Assembly (NCBI GenBank): GCA_903866825.1
Contig: CAIPPE010000165.1
Span: 1-32,778, forward strand
Source: an uncultured Methylococcaceae bacterium
Lineage (GTDB): Bacteria > Pseudomonadota > Gammaproteobacteria > Methylococcales > Methylomonadaceae
Reading direction: 5' to 3'
DNA: 32,778 bases
The position numbers were made by a program, and so were the translations under genes. How positions within the stretch are numbered: position 1 is the first letter of the stretch; each line of letters begins with the position of its first letter. Shown here in pieces: positions 23,025-31,039 of the stretch. The notes beneath the pieces are model-generated. The model did not search any database and was not told the DNA's origin. It saw only the letters and a program-made list of their open reading frames with translations.

Positions 23025-23867
23025 CTAGGCAACTGTTACGTTGAAAAGAATAGGCTTTACGTTATGCCAAACCTTACCCTTGAAGTCTACACGACTGATA
23101 ACACCAATACCGGAAACGTTAAGAGGATCTTGTGTAACGACAATCTGACCATAGGTAGATTTTACGATACCAAGGTGATAACAGTTCTTAACACCAGCGA
23201 TTAAGTGACCAGCTGTAAGCTTATTAGATGAGAAGTGCTGTACATTCATGTAATTGAATCCCTGAGATGTACCGTCCTTCAAAGCTCCATCAGCAGTAGA
23301 GAAACCGTTTGCCTGAACAAATGCTTCCAAAAGCTCAAAGTCAGCAGGTCTCCATACAATGAAGTAACCCTCGCGTTCTGCAACTGATTCTCCATTTGCG
23401 ATACGAACTTCACGCTTGATACCACGAATGATATCGTCAACGTTTGCAGCAGAAACAGTGATGTTTCCAGCAGCTCCACCAATCTTTGTATTGTCAAAGG
23501 TCGTCATAGAAGCGTAATCAGCAAAAACCGCTGTTTCGATAGCTTCATTCAAAAGAACACCCTGTGATCCAGCTTTTTGCATCTGGGAAACATAGGTGGT
23601 CTGAGCCAAATCAGCTCGGTCAATGATCTGAGGCAAGATTTTGAAAGTGTTAATAGCGATGTTTTCATCGGTAGTAACGATATCTTGCATTGTGTAAGCG
23701 GTACCACGTGTACCGGACTGAACAGTAGCGTCAGTTTCATATGGATTGTGAAGCACAGCCATGTCTGTGTACTCTACGCGGCAAATAATTTTCCACTTAT
23801 TTGGTTCCGCAAGACGCTCCTGGATTTTAACAGCCCAGTCTTCAGCGTATACGATTGTATTACTCAT
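23025..23867 (-). CDS. Major capsid protein
   Basis: The 280-residue protein has the composition and layout of a P22/N4-type coat protein with an HK97 fold. A spine helix is suggested in the region LNEAIETAVFADYASMTTF, an insertion-like loop around DNTKIGGAAGNITV, and a beta-rich end GQIVVTQDPLNVSGIGVISRV, LFNVTVA. It lies directly after the scaffold gene and in front of the adaptor, the usual place. The leader has a perfect 16-base palindrome, ACTTGAT-AA-ATCAAGT (about 23882-23897). There is no Shine-Dalgarno sequence even for this gene, which should be the most translated. Confidence 0.8.
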   Translation of the reverse strand: MSNTIVYAEDWAVKIQERLAEPNKWKIICRVEYTDMAVLHNPYETDATVQSGTRGTAYTMQDIVTTDENIAINTFKILPQIIDRADLAQTTYVSQMQKAGSQGVLLNEAIETAVFADYASMTTFDNTKIGGAAGNITVSAANVDDIIRGIKREVRIANGESVAEREGYFIVWRPADFELLEAFVQANGFSTADGALKDGTSQGFNYMNVQHFSSNKLTAGHLIAGVKNCYHLGIVKSTYGQIVVTQDPLNVSGIGVISRVDFKGKVWHNVKPILFNVTVA

Positions 23868-23909
23868 TAATTATAAGATTAACTTGATAAATCAAGTCAA
23901 AATTATAGA

Positions 23910-24491
23910 TTATTTAACTACGTTTTGAGATGTAAAGACATTCGTAGAAGATTCTTTTTTGATTCGAGCATTAACAACTTTAGTTCTTAATTCTCGTTCA
24001 CTAGCGGGTGGCAATTCGCCTTTTGCGAGCCAATATTCCACAGAATCTTTCGCGGACTGAGCTGAACGCTTTGTGCTTCCTGGAATTGCTTCCGAAGTAG
24101 CTCGAGCGTCTCTAAGTTCTTTAAGTTCAGCCTGGAAATATTTACTTTCCAAAACATCGTCTAAAGACTTGCCAGTATTTTTCATTATATCCTCAACAAG
24201 TGCAGTTTCATCGGACCCTTTGACGCCATTGGCAATCAAGAAAGCCTTTTGACCATAATCTAGTTCCTTTGACTTGTTTGAGCGCGCTTCAGGCTTTGGC
24301 TTTTCTTCCGCAACAGGAAATTTCTTGTTGTGTTGTTCAAGCTGTCGCATTAAGCGAGCACGTTTTGCTTCAGGAGTTTCGACGACTTTTTCGTCTTTAC
24401 CTTTAGCACCTTCACCCTCACCTTCTCCTTCACCTTCACCTTCACCAGGCTTAGGGACGATTACTTCTTCTGATCCGTTGTCATTTGACAT
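23910..24491 (-). CDS. Scaffolding protein
   Basis: This 193-residue protein is very charged and helical, with the patterns AKRARLMRQLEQHNKKF, KELDYGQKAFLIANGV and ESKYFQAELKELRDARATS, and no conserved domain. Position directly before the coat gene and the composition are those of a scaffold that guides capsid assembly and leaves later. The N-terminal part has a run of alternating glycine and glutamate (about 18-28, EGEGEGEGEGEG), written in DNA as a short CACCTT/CTTCAC simple repeat at about 24415-24450, which could change length. A proline/lysine segment then joins it to the helices. Confidence 0.7.
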   Translation of the reverse strand: MSNDNGSEEVIVPKPGEGEGEGEGEGEGAKGKDEKVVETPEAKRARLMRQLEQHNKKFPVAEEKPKPEARSNKSKELDYGQKAFLIANGVKGSDETALVEDIMKNTGKSLDDVLESKYFQAELKELRDARATSEAIPGSTKRSAQSAKDSVEYWLAKGELPPASERELRTKVVNARIKKESSTNVFTSQNVVK

Positions 24492-24575
24492 AAAATGATA
24501 ATTGTTTAGTCACTTTGAAAGTGTGATAACTTATCCTGAATAATTCACTTTTGTTAGGTGCGATAACCATTAACA

Positions 24576-25019
24576 CTAACCTCTTGCGACGTAGTATTGA
24601 AATACTCCTTCAATCGCTCCGGCAGTAACAGTAGCAGTTGCGATAGTAACTGTGATTGATCCTTGAGCTGAAAGCTTAACTGGTGTTGCGAAAACTGGTA
24701 CAGCGTTTATCAAAGCGTTTGATGAAAACGATGTGTAAGCAGTTGCAGCAAGTAAAGCAGTAGCTGAAGAACCAGCATCAGTACCAACAGCGACAGTAGC
24801 AGAACCTCCTGAAGTAAGAGCAGTAATTGAATTCAAAGTACCAGCCACAATGACTGCGTTCTTTGGAAGCATAACTGTTTTCTTGGGTGTGATTGTCGAA
24901 ATTGCTCCACCATCAACTGAAAAGTCGTAATAGAAACGAGCTGTAAAAAGTTCACCCAAACCATGTGATGTTCTTTTTGACAAACCTTTCTGGCTTAACG
25001 TAATTCTTGATGATCCCAT
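24576..25019 (-). CDS. Capsid decoration-like protein
   Basis: The 147-residue protein is beta-rich with repeated small residues: TPKKTVMLPKNAVIVAGT, GSATVAVGTDAGSSATALLAA, SAQGSITVTIATATVTAGA and GVFQYYVARG at the end. This pattern is common in phage proteins encoded between portal and scaffold that decorate the capsid or form head fibres. An extended -10 promoter (25064-25072) lies upstream, so it may start a separate late transcript with scaffold and coat. The 84-base gap downstream (24492-24575) holds small inverted repeats only. Confidence 0.55.
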   Translation of the reverse strand: MGSSRITLSQKGLSKRTSHGLGELFTARFYYDFSVDGGAISTITPKKTVMLPKNAVIVAGTLNSITALTSGGSATVAVGTDAGSSATALLAATAYTSFSSNALINAVPVFATPVKLSAQGSITVTIATATVTAGAIEGVFQYYVARG

Positions 25020-25063
25020 ATATTTAAGAAATTATTTTTAATTAATATTAATTTTACGACCTA

Positions 25064-25072
25064 ATTATACCA
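25064..25072 (-). promoter_or_regulatory. Extended -10 promoter before the decoration/scaffold/coat genes
   Basis: On the minus strand the gap between two decoration-like genes contains GTGGTATAAT, an extended -10. The start would be near 25057, 38 bases before the ATG at 25019. No good -35 is visible; the hexamer 16 bases upstream is GTTCTA, nearly the GTTCTG seen at the lysis promoter. Such an extra promoter would raise coat and scaffold expression. Confidence 0.5.
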
Positions 25073-25078
25073 CAGAAT

Positions 25079-25357
25079 CTAATCGTAGAACACTGTGCAA
25101 TCCACAGTTCCTCCGACAGTGACATAACAACCAGTGGTAAAATCCACGCCTCCGATATTTCCGGCACTTGCGCCAAAGAAATATGTTTGACCCGCAACTG
25201 GTGTAAATGTATTTATCATAACCGTACCCGACGCAGTAAGACTATCCCAGACTTTAAGAGTTGGACTTCCTGAAGCTGAAGCGATGAACAATCCAAACAT
25301 CTGACCTGGACGTGACTTTATCTGACCCGACGCTGTTAATTCCATGTATTTTGCCAT
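25079..25357 (-). CDS. Small beta-rich capsid-associated protein
   Basis: The 92-residue product is a neutral beta protein (KSRPGQMFGLFIASASGSPTL, VMINTFTPVAGQTYFFGAS, FTTGCYVTVGGTVDCTVFYD), close in style to the larger decoration-like protein next door. The end of the protein, with two cysteines in strands, closes a small beta sandwich. Probably a decoration or head-fibre protein; not recognised by family. Confidence 0.5.
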   Translation of the reverse strand: MAKYMELTASGQIKSRPGQMFGLFIASASGSPTLKVWDSLTASGTVMINTFTPVAGQTYFFGASAGNIGGVDFTTGCYVTVGGTVDCTVFYD

Positions 25358-25372
25358 ACGAATTTTTTATTA

Positions 25373-25696
25373 TTATATAGCTGGATTCTCCTGTTGAATT
25401 GGAGAAATCACAGCTGGTTTGTAATCTTTTAATTTTTTCAACCCATTTTCGAGAAACATTATACCTTCCGATGTTGCTCTTAAATCTTGACCCAAAATCT
25501 CATTACTAATTCCAGGATTTGAAGCTAGTGAAAGAGCATAATTTTGTAATGGATCAGAATTTACTCCTGGCTTTAGGACACCATTGTAATATATCCCAGC
25601 CAAAAGAACTTTCTTAACTGCTTCAAACATAACCGTATCTTCAACAAAAAGACCTACCTTAACTTTTTCCTGATCATTTAATATTTTATCTATCAT
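25373..25696 (-). CDS. Small helical protein downstream of the portal
   Basis: I start at the ATG at 25696, one base after the portal stop, rather than an in-frame ATG at 25726 inside the portal gene; this gives 107 residues beginning MIDKILND. The protein is helical and acidic in part (DQEKVKVGLFVEDTVMFEAVKKVLLAG, EGIMFLENGLKKLKDYK) with a polar end. Its position between portal and head proteins suggests a head-assembly or head-completion factor. No family recognised. Confidence 0.55.
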   Translation of the reverse strand: MIDKILNDQEKVKVGLFVEDTVMFEAVKKVLLAGIYYNGVLKPGVNSDPLQNYALSLASNPGISNEILGQDLRATSEGIMFLENGLKKLKDYKPAVISPIQQENPAI

Positions 25697-25697
25697 A

Positions 25698-27533
25698 TTA
25701 TTTATTTTGATTAATATTATCTCCACCTCCGGCTCCCATCATCTTATTCATCATGTCGTTCATTGGTGATGGAACTGCACCAGGCATAGGAGCTGAAGAA
25801 GTTGGTGCGCCAGCATTAGTTAAACCAGAGAAATCTAATGGATCAAGACCAGCTGATTCAAGTATCTGATTAAATAGTTTTGCGATAGGGGGATTTGCAA
25901 GTATCTGAGGATTTGCAATAACAGTTCGGAAGATGTTTGTAAGCTTATCGCTCATACCTGATAGATTTTTCTGCTTACCAGCGATATTCATTTCTACCTC
26001 AACTGGAATTTCTGAGAATTCCTCTTTCATTATCTCCATGAATCTCTTACTGTCTCCTTTCAGTAATGAAGCTTTTAAGTTTGTCTTAATAGTTTCAAAC
26101 TGAGCTGGATCAACAACCTCTCCCGGCTTCATTGTGGATAACTTGTTGATAATCAACTCATTAACGTAATTGGTTACAGTCTGTTCAGCAACCTGTTGCA
26201 TCTCATCTAAACTTAATGTTTCAGAAAAAGTTTTTCCACCATTCATATCAGCCACAAGAAAGCCCAGAATCCAGTCTCGATAAACCTCTCCCCAAAATGT
26301 AGCTAACTTACCTCGTAGATCATCATGGCGTCCCATTCCTTCCTGGACGTTAAGTGCCTCAAGTTGAAATGGTGTACCAGAAGTTGCTGGTTTTCCTAAT
26401 AGAGCATCATCAGCTGATCCAGTTGTCCTCGCGTGCTGTTCCCATTGTTCAACTGCGCTATTAAATGCCTGTATATTTTGTGGAGTTAAATTAACTTGGC
26501 CCAATGTCTTACCTTCAGCTACAGTTAATATCTCACCTGTTACCAAATTCTTTGTCTTATTGCGAGTAGCAAATGATTCGTCGTTTGTCTGTAATAGCAT
26601 CAAAGCAGCTGCATCAAGCATGTCCTTTATCTTAATCTCAGAGTAGTTAGTCCAAATCTGAGACTGGAACAATTCCTCAATACCAGAAAACCCGCATGCG
26701 CGTCCGTAAACTTCATCGCGGACAATTGCTTTAAAGATTGATTTCTTTTCCTTCCCCTTAAACAAAGTAATACCTTGTTTCTCTCCCTGCTCATTTTCAT
26801 AAAAAGTTACATAATGAGCTTGTCCAATATAATTCGATTCCTCCATGTACTGATCATCTTCATTGTCAGAATTCAACCAAGTCTCCGGGAAAATTCCATG
26901 AACTTCGTAAACCTCAATATACTTTCCGGGTGTTTTGCTTCTTTCTTTATCTTGAGTATTTGATGCCTTGGTTGCTTGAGACATAACAATGGCTTCATCA
27001 ACTTTATCTTTGAACCATTTCTGCTCAAGTAACTGATCAATTGAAAAAGCATGTTTAATCGCAATTGGACCAGAAAGGATATCGGTCTGATCACAGAAAG
27101 CTAGCGACGGCAACTTAATTACTTCAGGTCGGGTATTATTTACCTTCTTCAACAAAGTTAATCCGTAATCAACATAACTTTCAACCGATTCATCAATACA
27201 GGTATCAAGGTTGTTCTTTCTAGCCCATTGAGGATTATATTTTCGTACTAAAAACGATTTGTAGTATTCATCAGGATTATCAACATAAGGTTCGATGTCT
27301 TTTACATTAAAGCCTTCTGAACGATAAGCGACATTAAGAATCGGACGCATTATGTTCTTGTAAGGACGAGAATTATCATCAGGTCCTTTAGTAAACTTTG
27401 AATTCTTCGCCATCAAGCACTTTTGAATATGCTCGTACATATTCCATTCCCAATTATCAGCAATAGGAACTCTAGCGGTCTTAAAGTTTGCTTCTTCCTC
27501 TAAGATGTATTTAAAGATTGAGTTATACGCCAT
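25698..27533 (-). CDS. Portal protein
   Basis: The 611-residue protein occupies the portal position: terminase, one small gene, then this gene, then scaffold and coat. It shows portal-like features: a long N-terminal helical/beta region with PILNVAYRSEGFNVKDI, conserved YVDYGLTLLKKVNN, a region QSQIWTNYSEIKIKDMLDAAALMLL that fits the clip/stem part, then PQNIQAFNSAVEQWEQHARTTG and a proline/glycine-rich C-terminus with helical barrel segments (LTNIFRTVIANPQIL). The dodecameric ring would be the entry for DNA packaging. No tail tape measure follows, consistent with a short tail. Call by position and layout. Confidence 0.75.
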   Translation of the reverse strand: MAYNSIFKYILEEEANFKTARVPIADNWEWNMYEHIQKCLMAKNSKFTKGPDDNSRPYKNIMRPILNVAYRSEGFNVKDIEPYVDNPDEYYKSFLVRKYNPQWARKNNLDTCIDESVESYVDYGLTLLKKVNNTRPEVIKLPSLAFCDQTDILSGPIAIKHAFSIDQLLEQKWFKDKVDEAIVMSQATKASNTQDKERSKTPGKYIEVYEVHGIFPETWLNSDNEDDQYMEESNYIGQAHYVTFYENEQGEKQGITLFKGKEKKSIFKAIVRDEVYGRACGFSGIEELFQSQIWTNYSEIKIKDMLDAAALMLLQTNDESFATRNKTKNLVTGEILTVAEGKTLGQVNLTPQNIQAFNSAVEQWEQHARTTGSADDALLGKPATSGTPFQLEALNVQEGMGRHDDLRGKLATFWGEVYRDWILGFLVADMNGGKTFSETLSLDEMQQVAEQTVTNYVNELIINKLSTMKPGEVVDPAQFETIKTNLKASLLKGDSKRFMEIMKEEFSEIPVEVEMNIAGKQKNLSGMSDKLTNIFRTVIANPQILANPPIAKLFNQILESAGLDPLDFSGLTNAGAPTSSAPMPGAVPSPMNDMMNKMMGAGGGDNINQNK

Positions 27534-27861
27534 GTATTAAGATTTTTATATTCTTTACTAAAAAGTTGATTGAAGTCTCGCTGCTTAACAACTGTTTGAT
27601 CTTTGGAATCATGTAAACCTTCTCTGTCTTAGCACCAGTTTCAAGATCAGTTACACGCAAAATAGCCTTTGTCTTGTAGACAGGGCGTTTGAAACTTTTA
27701 AAGACAGCAACAAGATCATTAGTCTTAGCGACTAAGACTTCATTGTTTACATGAATTTCGACTTCATACTTATATGATTCAACGACAGGCTTAACTGCCT
27801 TAACTTTTACTTTAGGAGTGACGACTTTCTTTTGCTTAACAGGAGTTTTTTTGGTTGCCAT
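27523..27861 (-). CDS. Small basic protein between terminase and portal
   Basis: The 112-residue protein has a very basic, proline- and valine-rich N-terminal tail (about 1-28, KKTPVKQKKVVTPKVKVK) and a small beta-rich domain (YKYEVEIHVNNEVLVAK, PVYKTKAILRVTDLETG, EKVYMIP). It overlaps the portal start by 11 bases. An extended -10 promoter lies just upstream. The tail could bind DNA or a capsid surface. No family recognised; function unknown. Confidence 0.55.
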   Translation of the reverse strand: MATKKTPVKQKKVVTPKVKVKAVKPVVESYKYEVEIHVNNEVLVAKTNDLVAVFKSFKRPVYKTKAILRVTDLETGAKTEKVYMIPKIKQLLSSETSINFLVKNIKILIHGV

Positions 27862-27875
27862 TTTTTATTAACATA

Positions 27876-27884
27876 ATTATACCA
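27876..27884 (-). promoter_or_regulatory. Extended -10 promoter before the portal transcript
   Basis: On the minus strand ATGGTATAAT contains the extended -10 TGGTATAAT, 15 bases before the ATG of the 112-residue gene (start 27861). Start site near 27869 gives an eight-base leader, nearly leaderless. It lies in the 47-base gap after the terminase gene. The -35 is weak. Confidence 0.5.
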
Positions 27885-27908
27885 TGAAACCTACAATCCG
27901 CACAATAG

Positions 27909-29477
27909 TTAAACTGCTGGATTTGTGGATTCTTTTCTTTGCCAAATTGTCGGCTGTTCAGTCGGCTTTACTGCCTTCGCAGTTGCTCGGTCTTTCATCT
28001 GCCAAGCGATTGCACAGGCGATAAGAAGGTCAAAGTGCCGAGTAGCCAAGCGTGCGTCAGGTTCACTATCTATCAAATCGTTTCTTGTGTAACTTTTAGC
28101 TTCATTAATAAGGTCAAGGTCATTTAATTCAATCAAACCGTCCTCAATAGCTAACTTTAAAGACGAAAGCATTTGTCCTTTAGTCAAAGAGTTTGTATTC
28201 CAGCCATAAATCGTAGGCGGTGGTGCATTGACCTTAATCTCTCGGCCTTTTGTCTTATACAAATTAGCACCGAGTTGCTTGGCCTTTAGAATTGCTGCAT
28301 CATACTTATTATTTTCCACGGCTTGTAAACATCCGCCAAAACGATTGCCCTGCGTATAAATCTCATCGCCAAATGATTCAGGTTGAATCATATTATTTTT
28401 AAACGTTCCGACAACTTGGGCTGGGATAGTATCAAAATCAATAAAAGCCGAAGTTGAACTATCTAGTCCGACACCTCCGGCAACGTCATGACCAGAGGCA
28501 ATTCGATGTCCAGCTTTATACTCCCGGAATATCTTAAATTCACCAAGCGTTTTGATTGGCTGTAGAATTGGCATCGCCTCTAGCTTTTGACGATCAAAGT
28601 AAATATCTTTTGAAGCATTAGGCTTACACAAACGTTCACCCTCAAAGTCATCGTCGTCCTCTCGCATCTTTGCAATGTCAGATTTTGAATAACGTTCCCA
28701 TGTTGGATTACCTTCAGCATCCTCAATAGGCCAAATATCTACCACCTTTGATGATGATGATTTTGTAACAAGCGTGTGGACGTTACCCGATTCAGAGAAA
28801 TAGTTGCAAGTATAAATTGATGAACCACCAAGAGCCAATCCAGTACGTGCTTCTTCCATGTTGTCCCAAATCTTACGAGTTAAAAGTGCCGAACGAATTG
28901 TAGTCTTAGTCTCAAAGTCGTCGTACCAATCAAAATCAGACTTAGCATCATCCATAATTTTACCTCGCTGTTCAACTCCGATTTGTTTTGCAAGCACCTT
29001 GATACCTGTTGAAGTCGTGAACGATCCCATACGTTCCTCGCGCTTAATCTCTGTCTTCTCAAACGTTTCAGGATAAAGAGCACGAATCTTAGGCTGGATA
29101 AGCATATTGTAAATATCAGTCACAGACTGTTGCGAGTTATCTCCGTCAGAAGATAAGCAGCGAATAAACCGACGTGTCTTGTCTCGGTCATTTAAAATAG
29201 CAAATGATATAAAAAGTTTTGTACGAGCAGTTTTAGCCGCACCTCTAAATGCCACATCAACATATTGTGCTATCTCGCCTCGATACGCTTGGAGATTGTG
29301 CAAATCCATATCTGCGTGCTTTGGTGCATCAGGACTTTTAAAGTATTGAGGAAAAAACTTACGTGACCACAAATTGAACTTTAGAGCGATAATCTCGTCT
29401 GAATCAGTTTTTTTAAAACCAAATAAAGATCGTAATTCTTTAGGATTATCGTTTTTTAGGATTTCTTGTAATTTCAT
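27909..29477 (-). CDS. Terminase large subunit
   Basis: The 522-residue protein is the packaging motor and nuclease. The ATPase part has a Walker-A-like FRGAAKTART (77-86; RGAAKT with K82, T83), in the unusual form used by several terminase families, and a Walker B region DWYDDFE (183-189) with adjacent acidic residues. The RNase-H-like nuclease has D331 in GHDVAGGVGLDSS, E388 in QAVENN and D483 in RHFDLLIACAIAW. All three acidic metal ligands are present, so it should be active. It lies between the small terminase and the portal genes, overlapping the small subunit by 32 bases. Confidence 0.9.
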   Translation of the reverse strand: MKLQEILKNDNPKELRSLFGFKKTDSDEIIALKFNLWSRKFFPQYFKSPDAPKHADMDLHNLQAYRGEIAQYVDVAFRGAAKTARTKLFISFAILNDRDKTRRFIRCLSSDGDNSQQSVTDIYNMLIQPKIRALYPETFEKTEIKREERMGSFTTSTGIKVLAKQIGVEQRGKIMDDAKSDFDWYDDFETKTTIRSALLTRKIWDNMEEARTGLALGGSSIYTCNYFSESGNVHTLVTKSSSSKVVDIWPIEDAEGNPTWERYSKSDIAKMREDDDDFEGERLCKPNASKDIYFDRQKLEAMPILQPIKTLGEFKIFREYKAGHRIASGHDVAGGVGLDSSTSAFIDFDTIPAQVVGTFKNNMIQPESFGDEIYTQGNRFGGCLQAVENNKYDAAILKAKQLGANLYKTKGREIKVNAPPPTIYGWNTNSLTKGQMLSSLKLAIEDGLIELNDLDLINEAKSYTRNDLIDSEPDARLATRHFDLLIACAIAWQMKDRATAKAVKPTEQPTIWQRKESTNPAV

Positions 29478-29787
29478 TTATAAAAGTGAGTAAGGCGTCT
29501 TGAGCAATTTTATCTGTAGATGAATCTGGTACTAAATCTTTACCTCCTTTTCCATATATTTCGCTAGGCTGAACAGACTTACCAAAAGCCCGGTCAAGTA
29601 ATTCTTTTGTAGCCATAACATCACCTGTTACAGCTTTATTTACCAATGCTTCAAAAATAGCTGGCATATAATCGCCAATTCTATTAGCAATATATTCGCG
29701 AGCTTTTTCAGCTTCTAATGTAGAAACGCCTTTCTTGCGTCCACCCTTCATTCCATTTTTTCTTGCTTGTTCAGGAGTACATGCCAT
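29446..29787 (-). CDS. Terminase small subunit
   Basis: I start at the ATG at 29787 (MACTPEQARKNG), because the alternative at 29802 is a TTG without signals; this gives 113 residues. The protein has a helical DNA-binding start (TPEQARKNGMKGGRKKGVS), then a long helix pair EAEKAREYIANRIGDYMPAIFEALVNKA and VMATKELLDRAFGKSVQ. The motif (K/R)ELLDRAFGK is common in small terminases that recognise packaging sites and regulate the large subunit. It directly precedes and overlaps the large subunit gene. Confidence 0.8.
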   Translation of the reverse strand: MACTPEQARKNGMKGGRKKGVSTLEAEKAREYIANRIGDYMPAIFEALVNKAVTGDVMATKELLDRAFGKSVQPSEIYGKGGKDLVPDSSTDKIAQDALLTFINEITRNPKKR

Positions 29788-29810
29788 ATTGGTATAAACC
29801 AAAAAACCTA

Positions 29811-30206
29811 TTAGTTTTTTATTAGTTGTAATGCTTGGCTGTATTCTACCATATTTCCGTACATTTCGGAAGCCATACCTTTTGCAATTACATGGAGATA
29901 TCTGAAACGTAGATTTCGATCAGTATGAAGTTCACAGAATCTTTTGTACTGATTCTGGTAAGCTGGGATTTCTTGATCCAATCGAAACTCTTTATCAGTT
30001 AAATATTTCTTCCACCACTTAACAGGACCACCAATGTTTTCTTGTTGAATCGAGTGAGTTGCTTCATGGTGCATTAAAGCGCTATCTACAATTCCATAAG
30101 GAGCGTAAATAACTTTTCCGTAACAGAACATTGGTTTCTCACCTTCGAGATTAAATACCTTTCGTATCTCTTTTATATTTGGCGGCCAAGTCTTAATTAT
30201 GTCCAT
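29811..30206 (-). CDS. Zincin-like metallopeptidase-type protein
   Basis: The 131-residue protein contains HEATH (47-51, HExxH) in a helix, followed by SIQQENIGGPVKWWKKYL and, 28 residues on, DQEIPAYQNQYKRF with E79 as a possible third zinc ligand. That is the gluzincin layout. Compact proteins of this type are encoded near terminases in many phages, often as unknown proteins. It could process virion precursors or be a degenerate peptidase. The gene overlaps the previous one by 14 bases. Zinc site likely, substrate unknown. Confidence 0.65.
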   Translation of the reverse strand: MDIIKTWPPNIKEIRKVFNLEGEKPMFCYGKVIYAPYGIVDSALMHHEATHSIQQENIGGPVKWWKKYLTDKEFRLDQEIPAYQNQYKRFCELHTDRNLRFRYLHVIAKGMASEMYGNMVEYSQALQLIKN

Positions 30207-30372
30207 GTTTTGATAACTTAGCTTTAAACATTTTCACAGAGTGAAGTTTGCGTTGCTCCTTTGTCATTTTCTCATTCTTCAACTTCGCCAAATTTCTCAT
30301 TGTCTCAATCCTGGTAGCAACTGGAATTTTAGCCCACATTCTTTTGCTGGCTGCGGAACGTTTAGTGATCAT
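30193..30372 (-). CDS. Small basic protein at the start of the late operon
   Basis: I take the ATG at 30372; an upstream GTG at 30390 also is in frame. The product has 59 residues, mostly basic and helical (ITKRSAASKRMWAKIPVATR, NLAKLKNEKMTKEQRKLHS), and resembles short DNA-binding helical modules such as those in homing nucleases, though no full family can be named. It is the first gene of the late block and overlaps the zincin gene by 14 bases. Possible DNA-binding or terminase-accessory role. Confidence 0.5.
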   Translation of the reverse strand: MITKRSAASKRMWAKIPVATRIETMRNLAKLKNEKMTKEQRKLHSVKMFKAKLSKHGHN

Positions 30373-30390
30373 TACCACAAATAATAACAC

Positions 30391-30423
30391 GTGCGATGAT
30401 CGGTCGCAAAGAAGTTATCCCCA
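30391..30423. promoter_or_regulatory. Composite site C at the head of the late operon
   Basis: TGCGATGATCGGTCGCA (30392-30408) is an inverted repeat with arms TGCGA/TCGCA, followed by AAGTTATCCCCA (30412-30423). Both parts match sites A (525-560) and B (3808-3849). Here the site lies just upstream of the first late gene. The next stretch, 30424-30690, has AT-rich tracts, palindromic CTATATATAG (about 30598-30607) and CACGTG words at 30388 and 30453, but no gene. Confidence 0.5.
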
Positions 30424-30699
30424 TAAATTACTAGTCCTCCGCAACAATTAACACGTGGTATAGAAAAGGGACTAGCACCACTTTCTATCAACCAGTTAAG
30501 CCCTCTTTCTATATTACTATACCTACTATATAAATATATATAAAAGAGTAGAGAGGATAACAGCAGACAGTCAACACAGTGGCATATACACCAGGGACTA
30601 TATATAGGCGTTTTGGGTAGTAGGTCTAGTAATTTCTAAAAATACGTTCGTGTTAAGCCATATTTCACTACTATACGGGGGTATTTTTCACTTAGTAGG

Positions 30700-30792
30700 A
30701 GTATACCAAAAGTATACCACATGTTGATAAATAAGGGTTTTTTGGTTGACACGTAGTCTACTTTTGGTATACTAAAGGTACCTTTAAGGTAC
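30700..30792. promoter_or_regulatory. Divergent promoter/operator region of the regulator gene
   Basis: Rightward: TTGACA (30746-30751), 16 bases, TATACT (30768-30773), with an extended -10 GG-TATACT and start near 30780. Leftward: two extended -10 words TGGTATACT (minus strand, 30700-30708 and 30711-30719). CTTTTGGTATACT occurs exactly at 30761-30773 (plus) and 30712-30700 (minus). Over the expected start lies a perfect palindrome AAAGGTACCTTT (30774-30785), then AAGGTAC. This is a natural site for a ribbon-helix-helix repressor to control both directions. Confidence 0.6.
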
Positions 30793-30800
30793 TTTACAAA

Positions 30801-31004
30801 ATGGCAAATATATTACATTCTATGCGAATTGAGGGTGAAACACGTCGAAAATTTGAGTATATTAGGAAATTTTTAGAGACACATTATGGACGGCAGACAA
30901 TGGCCTCAACTTTTAGACTTTTGATTGAAAATAACTATGAAAAGATGTTAAAAGTTACTCAAGATGAAGCTTTAAAAAAACAACCAAGTAACGAAATAGA
31001 ATAA
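30801..31004 (+). CDS. Ribbon-helix-helix-like transcription regulator
   Basis: The 67-residue product has the layout of a MetJ/Arc-type RHH protein: a short strand (LHSMRIEGE), helix A (TRRKFEYIRKFLETHYG) and helix B (TMASTFRLLIENNYEKML), then a charged tail. Such proteins bind paired operators as dimers. The gene is alone in its direction, starts 27 bases after a strong -10 covered by palindromic operator-like repeats, and ends at a clear terminator, all of which fit an autoregulated phage repressor. It is read divergently from the late operon, so it may set the early/late switch. Fold assignment is by pattern. Confidence 0.6.
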   Translation: MANILHSMRIEGETRRKFEYIRKFLETHYGRQTMASTFRLLIENNYEKMLKVTQDEALKKQPSNEIE

Positions 31005-31005
31005 C

Positions 31006-31039
31006 AGAAAAGCCCTAGCATTTACGCCGGGGCTTTTCT
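31006..31039. terminator. Bidirectional terminator between convergent genes
   Basis: AGAAAAGCCC (31006-31015) pairs perfectly with GGGCTTTTCT (31030-31039) across a 14-base loop, followed by TTTACC on the plus strand. On the minus strand the same stem ends in TTTTCTGTTATT. It lies between the stop of the regulator gene (31004) and the end of the leftward gene at 31040, and would stop both transcripts. Confidence 0.85.

Noticed and set aside
22965-23204. A 79-codon rightward frame opposite the coat protein end
   Set aside because: Most of it is antisense to the coat gene and it has no promoter or ribosome site.
714-30206. Use of an alternative genetic code (UGA as glycine or tryptophan)
   Set aside because: All long genes, including primase, portal, terminase and fibre, are intact in the standard code, and TGA is used as a stop in many start-stop overlaps.
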